Origin: an uncultured Cytophagales bacterium
GTDB taxonomy: Bacteria; Bacteroidota; Bacteroidia; Cytophagales; Cyclobacteriaceae
Length of the DNA: 64,000 bases
Direction of reading: 5' to 3'
Assembly: GCA_913057175.1 (NCBI GenBank)
Contig: CAJXNP010000011.1
Coordinates: 1 to 64,000 of the forward strand
The notes below the pieces were generated by a model that worked only from the letters and a program-made list of their open reading frames with translations, was not told where the DNA came from and searched no databases. Made by a program: the position numbers and the translations under genes. Positions 47,866-57,260 of the stretch are shown here, piece by piece (position 1 is the first letter of the stretch; every line of letters starts with the position of its first letter).

Positions 47866-49358
47866 ATCGTTTCCTCCCAGTCTTTTGCGCGATTCACTGC
47901 TTTATGCCACTTGTGTATTTTCTGTTTTACTTCCGTAAAATCAAATTCCGGAGAAAACTTCTTATCTACTCCCCATAGTTCTTTCAAGGCATGTATGTCC
48001 TTCCAGAATTGAACGGCCAAACCAGCAGCAAAAGCGGCTCCCATTGCCGTTGTTTCAATATTTCTGGGTCTGATAACTTCTGATTGCAACAATTCGGATT
48101 GGAATTGCATCAATAAATTATTGGAACAGGCACCTCCATCCACTCGAAGCTCCAGTATGTCGTGACCAACATCCTGCTGCATGGTTTGAATGACATCATA
48201 AGTCTGGTAGGCAATAGACTCCAGCGCTGCCCGGGCAATATGCGAATCATTTGACCCGCGCGTTAACCCAAATAATGCCCCGCGAGCATACTGGTCCCAA
48301 TGTGGCGCACCAAGGCCCGTAAAGGCAGGTACAAAATAAACATCTCCATTATCGTCTACTTTGCCAGCTAACTTTTCCACCTCGGAAGAATCTTTAATGA
48401 TATGCAGTTGATCCCTTAGCCATTGAACAACTGCCCCGGCTATAAATACACTACCCTCCAATGCGTAATTGACTTTCCCATCAATTTCCCAGGCGAGGGT
48501 CGTGAGCAGTCCATTTTCGGATTTAACGAATTTCTCTCCGGTATTCATCACAATGAAACAACCCGTTCCATACGTATTTTTTACCATCCCCTTTTGCAGG
48601 CACAACTGCCCAAACAATGCCGCCTGCTGATCACCCAAAATCCCTGATATGGGAATCTCGCTTCCAAAAATTTCCTTTTCCGTAACGCCATAAAGGTCTG
48701 AGCTTGACTTCACTTCGGGAAGAATCTCCTCTGGAATGTTCAGCAGCTCTAATAAATGCTTATCCCATTTTCTCTCACGGATATCGTACAGCATGGTCCG
48801 GCTTGCATTCGTCACATCTGTGATATGCTTTTTGCCATTTGTCATCTTCCAGATTAGCCAGGTATCAACTGTTCCAAACAGAATGTCTCCGTCTTCGGCT
48901 CGCTTCATGAGCTTTTCATCGCTTTCCAATATCCATTTGATCTTGGTAGCGGAAAAATATGCATCGATGACCAGACCCGTCTTATCCTTTACCACTGTCT
49001 CCCAGCCCTCTTTTTTCAGGTTATCACAAATTCCCGAAGTTCTTCTGTCCTGCCAGACTATAGCATTATAAACAGGCTTGCCACTTTTTCTATCCCATAA
49101 AATAGCTGTTTCCCTTTGATTGGTTATTCCAATTGCTGCCAGGTCTTCTGACTTGATCCCAGCTTTTTTAATGCATTCCTTTGTTGCTTTCAATTGAGAT
49201 TCCCAGATATCCTCAGGATTATGTTCTACCCATCCAGGCTTCGGGAATATTTGTGGGAATTCAATTTGCGAAATAGATTTGATTTTAGCTTTCTGATCAA
49301 AAATGATGGCCCTAGAACTGGTTGTTCCGGCATCAAGAGATAAAATGTATTTAGGCAT
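47862..49358 (-). CDS. glpK: Glycerol kinase
   Basis: About 498 residues, the usual length. The FGGY-kinase fold begins with the phosphate-binding LSLDAGTTSSRAI. GVTNQRE-type and QQAALFGQLC stretches and the C-terminal signature (LRVDGGACSNNLLMQ) are present. It converts glycerol taken up by GlpF to sn-glycerol 3-phosphate. I use the ATG at 49358, one residue before the PKYILSLDAG opening; a frame up to 49409 adds 17 unlikely residues. Confidence 0.95.
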   Translation of the reverse strand: MPKYILSLDAGTTSSRAIIFDQKAKIKSISQIEFPQIFPKPGWVEHNPEDIWESQLKATKECIKKAGIKSEDLAAIGITNQRETAILWDRKSGKPVYNAIVWQDRRTSGICDNLKKEGWETVVKDKTGLVIDAYFSATKIKWILESDEKLMKRAEDGDILFGTVDTWLIWKMTNGKKHITDVTNASRTMLYDIRERKWDKHLLELLNIPEEILPEVKSSSDLYGVTEKEIFGSEIPISGILGDQQAALFGQLCLQKGMVKNTYGTGCFIVMNTGEKFVKSENGLLTTLAWEIDGKVNYALEGSVFIAGAVVQWLRDQLHIIKDSSEVEKLAGKVDDNGDVYFVPAFTGLGAPHWDQYARGALFGLTRGSNDSHIARAALESIAYQTYDVIQTMQQDVGHDILELRVDGGACSNNLLMQFQSELLQSEVIRPRNIETTAMGAAFAAGLAVQFWKDIHALKELWGVDKKFSPEFDFTEVKQKIHKWHKAVNRAKDWEETI

Positions 49359-49433
49359 GCGAAGGTGATTAAACAATTGATAAGATAGGAAATCACCCGT
49401 TATATTCAAACCATAAATTCTTTGTTATGAGGA

Positions 49434-50474
49434 TCAGAAAAGAGATAGGTTTCCGTTGCGGCGGAATCTATCGGTTCTCAACTCCGTTTTTTCCTTATCA
49501 CCAAAATATTTCTTTCTATTTATCGAAAACATACTCGCAATGATGTCCGCCAGTTCACCTTCTCCCCTCATCCGTGTTTTCCAACGTGTATCATTCACTT
49601 GCCCACTATGCAAGGATCTAATTTTATTAAGAACTTTATCTTTTCTTTCCGGGTAGTTATTTTCCAGCCAGCTTTCAAATAGTTGGCCAATCTGGCCATT
49701 GAGCCGCACCATTGTATAGCTCGCTTCTATTGCGCCTGCTTCAGAGGCCAGCTTCAAAATAGATTGTATTTCATGATCATTCAGACCGGGGATGATCGGT
49801 CCCATCATAACACCTACAGGTATATTTTGAGAAGAGAGTTTTTCAATGACTTTGAGCTTTGAGATAGATGTTGTCGTTCTTGGCTCCATTTTTCTTCTTA
49901 AATCCTCGTTCAATGTGGTGATGGAAAAATAAATTCTAACCAGACTTTCTTTTGCCAGCTCTGACAAGACATCGATGTCCCTTACTATCAGGCTGTTCTT
50001 GGTAATTACTCCAACAGGATTCCCGAAACGAAGACATATCTGTAGGATCTGTCTGGTCAATTTATATTTTCTCTCGGCAGGTTGATAGCAATCCGTATTT
50101 CCACTCAATACGATGGTTTGTGGTTTCCAACTTTTTTTCAAAAAAGCCTTTTCCAACAGATCAGGTGCGTTCTTTTTGACTATTATTTTTGACTCAAAGT
50201 CTAATCCCGCCCCGAAGCCCCAATAGGTGTGACTATTTCTGGCATAACAGTAAATACATCCATGCTCACAACCCTGATAAGGATTAATAGAATAGGTAAA
50301 CGGGATATCAGGACTGTCATTTTTACTCAGAACATTTTTTGGAAATTCCGTCAGATATGTCGTATCGATTTGATCACCATAGTTTTTTTCATCGATATAT
50401 TCTTCGTCGATGTAATCGTGATTAAGCTTTAAATATGGATTTTCCGGATTGTGATCTGAACCTCTGCCCTTCAT
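49434..50474 (-). CDS. PA0069/SplB-like radical SAM protein
   Basis: 346 residues with the radical SAM iron-sulfur motif CEHGCIYCYAR (Cys spacing CX3CX2C) near residue 70 and a partial TIM barrel. The C-terminal part resembles the PA0069/Rv2578c group, distant relatives of spore photoproduct lyase with no established reaction. Family features such as SGNTDCYQPAE are seen at about 125. It is not close enough to a characterised enzyme to name a product. It lies upstream of glpK in the same direction, with 75 bases between, and is probably a separate gene. Confidence 0.9.
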   Translation of the reverse strand: MKGRGSDHNPENPYLKLNHDYIDEEYIDEKNYGDQIDTTYLTEFPKNVLSKNDSPDIPFTYSINPYQGCEHGCIYCYARNSHTYWGFGAGLDFESKIIVKKNAPDLLEKAFLKKSWKPQTIVLSGNTDCYQPAERKYKLTRQILQICLRFGNPVGVITKNSLIVRDIDVLSELAKESLVRIYFSITTLNEDLRRKMEPRTTTSISKLKVIEKLSSQNIPVGVMMGPIIPGLNDHEIQSILKLASEAGAIEASYTMVRLNGQIGQLFESWLENNYPERKDKVLNKIRSLHSGQVNDTRWKTRMRGEGELADIIASMFSINRKKYFGDKEKTELRTDRFRRNGNLSLF

Positions 50475-50549
50475 TATGCTAATATAATTAGTTTTTTACT
50501 AATTATATTAATTAAGATAAAAAAGCTGTCTCAAAAAACAAAAGTTGGT

Positions 50550-50624
50550 TCATCCTGGATTCATTTCAGGATCTTTTTCTTAAAATCCCAAAGTTTTACC
50601 GATCTTCAAATGAATCCGGGATGA
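50550..50624. repeat. REP-like inverted repeat
   Basis: Arms 50550-50566 and 50608-50624 match in 16 of 17 positions (TCATCCTGGATTCATTT against its complement) around a 41-base loop. Such GGATTCATTTCAGGATC-type elements are dispersed in Bacteroidota genomes. Confidence 0.7.
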
Positions 50625-50649
50625 CTAAAAAGTGCTTTTGGAACAGGGC

Positions 50650-50671
50650 AAAAAAACGGGCCGAAGCCCGT
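50650..50671 (-). terminator. Strong terminator of the hsp20 gene
   Basis: ACGGGC (50656-50661) pairs with GCCCGT (50666-50671) around CGAA, and in the minus direction six T follow. It begins about 20 bases after the hsp20 stop. Confidence 0.85.
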
Positions 50672-50692
50672 CTTTACCCCTACAATATTGAA

Positions 50693-51139
50693 TTATGAAA
50701 TTTTAATTGTTTTAACTGGTTTTGGCTTTGCTTCTTCTCTTTTAGGAAGAGAAAGATGCAAGACACCATCTTTATAAGACGCATTAATTTTGTCCGTGTC
50801 AACCACATCTCCTGGAAGGGTGAAAGATCTTTGGAATGAAGTATAGCTGAATTCTCTCCTGGTGTAATTTCCTTCTTCATCCTTTTCTTCATTCCTTATT
50901 TCTTTTTTAGATGAAATGGTCAATACATTGTTGTCCAGCTCAACGTTGAAATCTTCTTTTGCTAAACCGGGAGCTGCGACTTCAACCGTATAACCTTCAT
51001 CTTCTTCCTTGATGTTTACTGCAGGAACAGAAGATCCGACAGTGCTTTTTGGCCATTCAAACAAATCCCTAGTAAAGAAGTCATCAAAGAATGATGGAAC
51101 TGCAGGGAATAAATTGTTGGTTCTTTTAATAAGTGTCAT
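50693..51139 (-). CDS. Hsp20/alpha-crystallin small heat-shock protein
   Basis: 148 residues. A short N-terminal arm (FFDDFFTRDLFEWP) precedes the alpha-crystallin domain (about 38-140), with the VEVAAPGLAKEDF and YKDGVLHLSLPKRE signatures. It binds unfolding proteins under stress in large oligomers. It has its own strong terminator and a strong Shine-Dalgarno (51145-51151), unusual in this phylum, which suggests very high expression on induction. No CIRCE or ROSE element is obvious in the leader. Confidence 0.95.
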   Translation of the reverse strand: MTLIKRTNNLFPAVPSFFDDFFTRDLFEWPKSTVGSSVPAVNIKEEDEGYTVEVAAPGLAKEDFNVELDNNVLTISSKKEIRNEEKDEEGNYTRREFSYTSFQRSFTLPGDVVDTDKINASYKDGVLHLSLPKREEAKPKPVKTIKIS

Positions 51140-51144
51140 AATAT

Positions 51145-51151
51145 CCTCCTT
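51145..51151 (-). promoter_or_regulatory. Strong Shine-Dalgarno before hsp20
   Basis: AAGGAGG lies 5 bases before the ATG at 51139. Bacteroidota genes seldom use this signal, and none of the neighbours shows one this good. Confidence 0.7.
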
Positions 51152-51387
51152 TTTTAGGTTATTAAACTTTTTATATCAATAATTTCAAGCAGGATATTTC
51201 AATTTTTATACCACTCAATTTTTTGTGTCAATTTTTCAAATTTTAATTAAAATACGGTCATTTTGACTTGATTTATTGTGTAAACAAGTATTATTATGCC
51301 ATTTTGGCTTAATCATTGTTAAAAACGATAATGTCAATGCATTACATATATAAGTAAGAATAACCCCGGAATGGTCAATACGTATTC

Positions 51388-52248
51388 ATGAACAAATCAT
51401 TAATTATGTGGTCGAAATTTTCAAAACTCAATCGGGAGAAATTATTTTTCGCTAAGAATCAGCTCCATGCAGCATTGCAGTTAGTTGCTTTGTCTCCAAG
51501 AAGCTACCTGCCGGAATCTGCGGAAGACGAATATGCAAATCTCAGCTGGAACCAGAAGAGAAAGAGTTTTTTTAGTAAACACTTTGGTCCCAAAAAAAAT
51601 ATTCAAACCTCCTTATTAGTCGCTGAATTTAAGTTGGAAATTTTAGTAGAAGAGATTGTATTTGATGCAATTCTCATAAATGGCAAAACCTACCAAATGC
51701 TTCAGGATTGGATAGTCAGCCGGTTGCAAAGATTGCAGGTGGACACCAGCAAATTCAACCCCGCCATTCCGTATCAACTGGAGGAAATTGAAATTGAACA
51801 AGAAAGTAAATTCCAGGGACCAGATAACCAGGCACTAAAAGATATCAGTTCCTATTACCAAAATGCCTATGTGTCGTTCAAGAAATTCTCAGAAGAAATC
51901 ATACAGAAAAAAAAAGAGATAAATATCTGGCCACATCATTTCGACATGTCAATCAAAGTTCCCATCGAGCAGAACAAAACCATCGAATTGGGACTTTCGC
52001 CTGGGGATCAATATTATCCCGAACCCTATTTCTACGGTTTGATGTCTTCTGAAGTTGAATTCTCTTCCATTCGCGAAAACCCTCCAATTGTTGGCCATTG
52101 GCATACCCAGAAATGGAAAGGGCTTGTGCTCCCGGCTAGCCAATTTATTTTAGAAACAGAGCACCTTGAACAGCAAATAATAATTGATTTTTTGAAAAAT
52201 GCATACGATATTTCAAAAAGGCTTTTATTACTTTCCAATGCGCCATAA
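51388..52248 (+). CDS. DUF5996 family protein
   Basis: 286 residues, cytosolic, without a signal peptide. The family core is clear: INIWPHHFDMSI near residue 190, then LGLSPGDQYYPEPYFYG, and a helical end. The function of DUF5996 is unknown. Two ATGs (51388 and 51406) are possible starts. Its end overlaps the next gene by 11 bases, so they are co-transcribed and probably translationally coupled. Confidence 0.88.
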   Translation: MNKSLIMWSKFSKLNREKLFFAKNQLHAALQLVALSPRSYLPESAEDEYANLSWNQKRKSFFSKHFGPKKNIQTSLLVAEFKLEILVEEIVFDAILINGKTYQMLQDWIVSRLQRLQVDTSKFNPAIPYQLEEIEIEQESKFQGPDNQALKDISSYYQNAYVSFKKFSEEIIQKKKEINIWPHHFDMSIKVPIEQNKTIELGLSPGDQYYPEPYFYGLMSSEVEFSSIRENPPIVGHWHTQKWKGLVLPASQFILETEHLEQQIIIDFLKNAYDISKRLLLLSNAP

Positions 52249-55200
52249 CCTAATCCTTTTTTTTACAATTTGCCTGTCCTCTTGTGCTACCTATAAGTCC
52301 ACTCCACCCCTACAAACCTCGCAAACCCAAAAAAACAAACCTTATCATTCCATCTACCTGATTTCCAATTCTGACGAACAAAAGAAACCTCCTTTTGAAT
52401 CAGCTGAGGTCCTGATTGATTTGCTGAAAGAAAATGAATCTTCGATTCTTTGGCTGGGGAATAATTCCATTAAAAACGGAAATCCGGACACATCAACGTT
52501 TTCCAACAAAACGGAGCTCAACGAAACGCTCAAGCGAAGGTATCAATTCTTTAGTCAATTTAAAGGCGATAAGTACTTTATAACCGGCCAAAATGAATGG
52601 GATAAGGGTGGTAGACAAGGCTTCCGCGAAGTGCAGGCATTGGAATATTACGTCGAAGATGTTTTAGACCTGGGGAATGTTTATCGTCCTGACAATGGCT
52701 GTCCGGGCCCTGAAGAAATACATTTAAGCGATGATGTCACACTTTTGCTAATCAATACACAATGGTTCCTTCACAATTGGGACCGGCCGGATTCGGAAGA
52801 TGGATGCGATGTCAACAACGAAATTGAGTTTCTGGCTGAATTGGAAGATGCCATTAAGAGAAATTACAACAAAAAGATCATTGTTGCCGGCCATCACAGT
52901 TTGACGTCCTCCGGTAAATACGGAGGCTATTTTTCCGCCAAAACACACCTGTTTCCACTCACTCTGGCCAATGACAATTTATACATTCCTCTGCCAGGCC
53001 TGGGCTCAATATATGTTCTGAACAGACATTTTCTTGGCGAGCATCAGGACATCAGCAATTATAAATACAAGCGAATGATCAATTCCTTTGAGGAATTTTT
53101 CAGTCAGCATGAAAACCTGATCTACGTTTCGGGCCACGAACAAAGTCTTGAATATTTCAGGAATGGCAACATGCATCTTGTCAATAGCGGATCATTCTCA
53201 AAATCCTCTCCCATCAATAGCAAGAAAGCAACTTTTGTAAGTTCGGACAAGGGCTTTGGTAAAATTGATCTGTATGAAAATGGCGATGTATGGTTGCGCT
53301 TTTATTCCTCAGAATCAACTGTTGATCAACCCTTATTTGAAACTCTTCTATTTAGCGAAAAGCCATTTGATAAGGATGTTTTCGAAGAAAAAACTACAGA
53401 TATAAACTATACTGATAGCACCAAATCAATGTATATCACGAAAGCTTATGAAAAGAAAAAAGTAAAACCTGGCCCGTTGGGGAATAATTACCGGGAAGAA
53501 TGGAGCACGACCGTTGACAGTGTGAGATATTTTGATCTCGGTCAGGAAAAAGGTGGGTTGATCATCAAAAAGAAAGGAGGAGGCATGCAAACTAAATCGC
53601 TTAGACTGGAAGCTGGAGACGAGCGGCAATACGTTCTGAGATCGATTGAAAAATTCCCCGAAAATGCGGTTCCTCTTGAACTGAGAGGAACATTTGCCGA
53701 AAACCTGATCGCTGAACAAGTCTCTGCTGCACACCCTTATGCTGCCTTTGCCATCCCCAAGCTGGCAGATGCTGCCGGTGTTTATCATACCAATCCCGAA
53801 TTGGTTTACCTACCTGATGATCCACGACTGGGAATTTACAGAGGGACCTTTGGTGATGGCTTATATCTATTTGAGGAAAGGCCTGAAAAAGATCAGCGTG
53901 ATGTTAAAAGTTTCGGGCAGCCAAAAGACATCATCAGCACGTCCGATGTGTTGGAAAAAATGATGAAAGATGGTGATCATCAAATTGATCAGAACATGGT
54001 TGTGCGATCAAGGTTGTTCGACATCCTGATCGGCGACTGGGATCGACACGATGACCAATGGCGATGGGCAGAGTTCGAAATAGATGATGATATTGAACTC
54101 TATCGCCCAATTCCCAGGGATCGGGACCAGGCATTTTTCTGGTCAGATGGCTGGGTGATGGACTTGATCTCAAAGCCATTTGCTATGCCAAAATTTCAGG
54201 GATTCCACATGGAGATAGAGAATGTAAACGGTCTAAGTTTTAATGCGCGTTATTTTGACAGATCATTCATGACAGAACCCGATCTGGAAGATTGGTTGAC
54301 AATCTGCCATGAAATACAGGAAAAAATTACAGACGATATCATCGAGACTGCTATCAGAGATCTTCCAACGGAAATATTTGCTCTCCATGGAGACACGATT
54401 ATTTCCAAACTCAAACATCGGAGGGATGATCTGGAAAAGTATGCCAGGGAATACTATCTTTTCTTATCCAAAGAAGTCGATGTTCCGGGAACTTCAAAAA
54501 GAGATCGATTTACGATTGAAAGATTGAACGATGAAGAAACAAAGGTTGTCGCCTACCACATATCGCCCAAAAAAGGTGAAAATAAATATAAATTTTTCGA
54601 AAGAACATTTAAGACATCAGAAACGAATGAAATAAGACTTTACGGGCTTGAGGATGACGATATTTTCAATCTTGAAGGAACAGTAGATAATGGCATCAAA
54701 ATAAGAATTATCGGAGGTAGCGGGGAGGACGAAATCAAAAACAATTCTCTCGTGGAAGGTATTGGCAAAAAAACATGGGTTTATGATACCAAAACCAAAA
54801 CAGAGCTAAATGATAATTCGGACACAAAGGTCAAAACCAGCGACCGCGATAAGGACATCAACGTCTATAATCGAAAAGCTTTTCAATACGATCTGGCAGC
54901 ACCCATAGCGTTTGGCGGGTTCAATCCCGATGATGGAATATTCATAGGAGTGGGAGGAATATTCCAAACACACGGCTTCAGAAAAGACCCTTTCAAAACA
55001 AGTCATTTTATTGCCGGCACGATTGCCCCAAAATCAGCTTCATTCAACGTTTCGTACAAAGGCACTTTCACAGATATCATTAGCAAGTGGAGCCTGGTAC
55101 TTGATGCAGGAATTTTCTATCCAAGCTACAGTGATTTCTTTTATGGTTTCGGAAATGAAACGCAATTTGATGATGAAATAATTGATGAGGACAATCAGTA

Positions 55201-55993
55201 CTATGCTGCCAGATACCGTCAAATACTTTTCAATCCGGAATTATTCAGAACTTCCCGCAATAAAAAACATCGTTTTGCTATCGGACTCAGGTATCAATCC
55301 ATCAATGTCAGAAGTGATTTGAATGATTCTGACGAAGAAATTGATCGTTTTATCACCCAATACCAGCAAAATTTAAATTATGAGCTTTTCGATGAGACAA
55401 GGTTTTACATGGGAGCCTATTTGGGTTATTCATATGATACCCGGGACAATGAGCTCTACCCTCAAAATGGTTTGCTCTTTGACTTTATCACAGGTTATGC
55501 AAAAAGCCTGGATCAAAAAGAATTGGATGTCAATTTTGCCTATTCAAACGCAAATATTTCATTCTATTATACCTTTGGAAATACCCTCCGGTCCACCCTT
55601 GCTGCCCGCGTGGGTGGCGCGTCAAATAATGGGGATTACGAGTTTTACCACGCCCGAAAGCTTGGGGGATCGACCAATCTCCGAGGAGTGAGAAAACAAC
55701 GATTTGCCGGTGATCAAACTTTTTACCAAAATACCGATCTCAGAATTCGGTTATTTTCTTTCAAATCAATTGTGCTTCCGGGCGATGTTGGGCTGGTTTT
55801 TTTCCACGATGTCGGACGGGTATGGGTCGAGGAAGACCCCTCCACACCAGATGGGAAATCTGATTTTTGGCATCGTGGTTATGGTTTGGGCGCTTACCTG
55901 GCTCCTTTTGGAAAGGCTGCCATCACAGCAGACTATTCATGGTCCAATACGTCGGAAAGAGCGTTTTTTGTCAGGTTGGGATTTTTGTTTTAG
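52238..55993 (+). CDS. Large outer-membrane lipoprotein: phosphoesterase-like, kinase-like and surface-antigen barrel domains
   Basis: About 1251 residues. The signal ends in a lipobox (ICLSSC, Cys16). Residues about 35-365 look like a calcineurin-type phosphoesterase, with ITGQNEWDKGG, VAGHHSL and SGHEQS, but the first metal motif is weak. Residues about 420-780 contain GDWDRHDDQW (599-608) and PRDRDQAF (626-633), patterned like the catalytic Asp and metal-binding Asp of secreted atypical kinases (Fam20/CotH/HipA types). The C-terminal 390 residues form a BamA/TamA-like surface-antigen barrel ending in Phe. The ATG at 52238 starts the signal peptide. A lipidated N-terminus on a barrel protein is unusual. 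The domain order is seen; the activities are inferred. Confidence 0.75.
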   Translation: MRHNLILFFTICLSSCATYKSTPPLQTSQTQKNKPYHSIYLISNSDEQKKPPFESAEVLIDLLKENESSILWLGNNSIKNGNPDTSTFSNKTELNETLKRRYQFFSQFKGDKYFITGQNEWDKGGRQGFREVQALEYYVEDVLDLGNVYRPDNGCPGPEEIHLSDDVTLLLINTQWFLHNWDRPDSEDGCDVNNEIEFLAELEDAIKRNYNKKIIVAGHHSLTSSGKYGGYFSAKTHLFPLTLANDNLYIPLPGLGSIYVLNRHFLGEHQDISNYKYKRMINSFEEFFSQHENLIYVSGHEQSLEYFRNGNMHLVNSGSFSKSSPINSKKATFVSSDKGFGKIDLYENGDVWLRFYSSESTVDQPLFETLLFSEKPFDKDVFEEKTTDINYTDSTKSMYITKAYEKKKVKPGPLGNNYREEWSTTVDSVRYFDLGQEKGGLIIKKKGGGMQTKSLRLEAGDERQYVLRSIEKFPENAVPLELRGTFAENLIAEQVSAAHPYAAFAIPKLADAAGVYHTNPELVYLPDDPRLGIYRGTFGDGLYLFEERPEKDQRDVKSFGQPKDIISTSDVLEKMMKDGDHQIDQNMVVRSRLFDILIGDWDRHDDQWRWAEFEIDDDIELYRPIPRDRDQAFFWSDGWVMDLISKPFAMPKFQGFHMEIENVNGLSFNARYFDRSFMTEPDLEDWLTICHEIQEKITDDIIETAIRDLPTEIFALHGDTIISKLKHRRDDLEKYAREYYLFLSKEVDVPGTSKRDRFTIERLNDEETKVVAYHISPKKGENKYKFFERTFKTSETNEIRLYGLEDDDIFNLEGTVDNGIKIRIIGGSGEDEIKNNSLVEGIGKKTWVYDTKTKTELNDNSDTKVKTSDRDKDINVYNRKAFQYDLAAPIAFGGFNPDDGIFIGVGGIFQTHGFRKDPFKTSHFIAGTIAPKSASFNVSYKGTFTDIISKWSLVLDAGIFYPSYSDFFYGFGNETQFDDEIIDEDNQYYAARYRQILFNPELFRTSRNKKHRFAIGLRYQSINVRSDLNDSDEEIDRFITQYQQNLNYELFDETRFYMGAYLGYSYDTRDNELYPQNGLLFDFITGYAKSLDQKELDVNFAYSNANISFYYTFGNTLRSTLAARVGGASNNGDYEFYHARKLGGSTNLRGVRKQRFAGDQTFYQNTDLRIRLFSFKSIVLPGDVGLVFFHDVGRVWVEEDPSTPDGKSDFWHRGYGLGAYLAPFGKAAITADYSWSNTSERAFFVRLGFLF

Positions 55994-56057
55994 GTGCTGC
56001 AAGTAAATTTCAGGTGATTTTCTAAATTAACCTGAGTTTCGATTTTAGAAAGGAAGA

Positions 56058-56225
56058 TTTTTGTTTGAAATGGCCATCATTCTCCTACTCGGAGGAGATA
56101 CGGAGGTGGGTTTACCAAAAAAAGTTCATTTCAAACAAAAAACACCTAATGAAAACCTGTTTATAAAATGACCCACCCCTAATCCGCCAGCTGGCGGAAA
56201 TAAAAAGAGTTTTCATTAAGGTTTT
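56058..56225. repeat. Nested inverted repeats in an intergenic region
   Basis: A perfect 15-bp inverted repeat (56058-56072 with 56127-56141) encloses a small TCTCC/GGAGA hairpin. A further pair, CCTAATGAAAA with TTTTCATTAAGG, brackets the palindrome TCCGCCAGCTGGCGGA at 56183-56198. It lies between two plus-strand genes and may act as a terminator or be a mobile repeat. Confidence 0.65.
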
Positions 56226-56272
56226 TAATCGAACCGAAGTTAAATTTCTATTTCAAAATCATAATGTTGCAT

Positions 56273-56674
56273 ATGAAAAATTTTACCCTTATTGCTCTTT
56301 TTGCTTTTTTTCTTTCGAATGATGTATTCGCCCAGGAAACCTTTGAAATGAAAGAAGGTGATACCACTTTTGTCATGCAGAAATACTTTATGTGCTTTCT
56401 ATCCAAGGGCGATGCCAGTGGCTATGACTCCACCCAGCTTGCCACAATACAGGCAGACCATCTGGCGCATCTCAATCAGATGGCCGAAGATGGAAAGATC
56501 AGTGTAGCAGGCCCGTTTGGCGACGATCAGAATATTCGTGGAATTGTTATTTTCAATGTCGCTACCATGGAGGAAGCCATTAAATTACAGAGTGAAGATC
56601 CTGCGGTCAAGGCCGGAGTGCTTGAAATAGAAATCCGGCCCTGGTGGGCAGCGAAAGGCTCGGTTTTGAAATAG
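56273..56674 (+). CDS. Secreted YciI-like protein
   Basis: 133 residues. A signal peptide (to about NDVFAQ) is followed by a YCII-type alpha/beta barrel with HLAHLNQMAEDGKISVAGPF and a typical C-terminal part. YciI-like domains are small ferredoxin-like folds with a conserved His/Asp pair, and have no proven general function. Export is unusual for this family. I choose the ATG at 56273, which begins the signal peptide. A 118-base repeat starts right at its stop codon. Confidence 0.8.
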   Translation: MKNFTLIALFAFFLSNDVFAQETFEMKEGDTTFVMQKYFMCFLSKGDASGYDSTQLATIQADHLAHLNQMAEDGKISVAGPFGDDQNIRGIVIFNVATMEEAIKLQSEDPAVKAGVLEIEIRPWWAAKGSVLK

Positions 56675-56787
56675 ATGTGTTTTAAAGGAATGTTCCAATT
56701 ACCACGCCCGAAGTGGACACTTCTAATCTACAATTTCTGCTCATTTGTTGGTACAAGTTACGCTACGCTAAACTTGCATCATTGGGG
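56669..56787. repeat. 119-bp direct repeat, copy 1
   Basis: It begins at the stop codon of the YciI-like gene and matches 56914-57031 at about 90 percent, with one single-base gap. It contains TTGGTACAAGTTACGCT and is not coding. Confidence 0.75.
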
Positions 56788-56913
56788 TTAAAAGAGGTAT
56801 TGCTCCCTTAAAATCCACAATTGCCGGATTCATTCCGGCATCCTCTCAAATCTGCATGGATCTACCAAAAAGCTTTGAACTTCATAACAGCATTTGGTCG
56901 GATTCGATACTAA

Positions 56914-57031
56914 AATAGATGTATCTTCAAGGAATGTTCCTATTACCACGCCCGAAGTGGATACTTCTAATCTACAATTTCTGTTCATTTGTTGGTACAA
57001 GTTACGCTGCGCTAAGCTTGCACCATTGGGG
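56914..57031. repeat. 118-bp direct repeat, copy 2
   Basis: This is the second copy, about 245 bases after the first, with about ten differences. It suggests an old duplication of a dispersed element. Confidence 0.75.
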
Positions 57032-57260
57032 GTACCCATAATAGCTCATTTCAACTACGTTAACTCCCCGAAGATAATGAATCCAAAGGATTTTGGATGG
57101 TTTTTAATTGCTTTGTTGATGCCCGGCTGGACTCATTGATCCAGACAGATATTTACCTTATCAATGAATGACCAAAATACAGCAAACGCTGCTGCATTAT
57201 AACTCTTTTCATTTATTGACACGTGTATTTAGCAAATGTCAATGGACATATGATGGTTTA

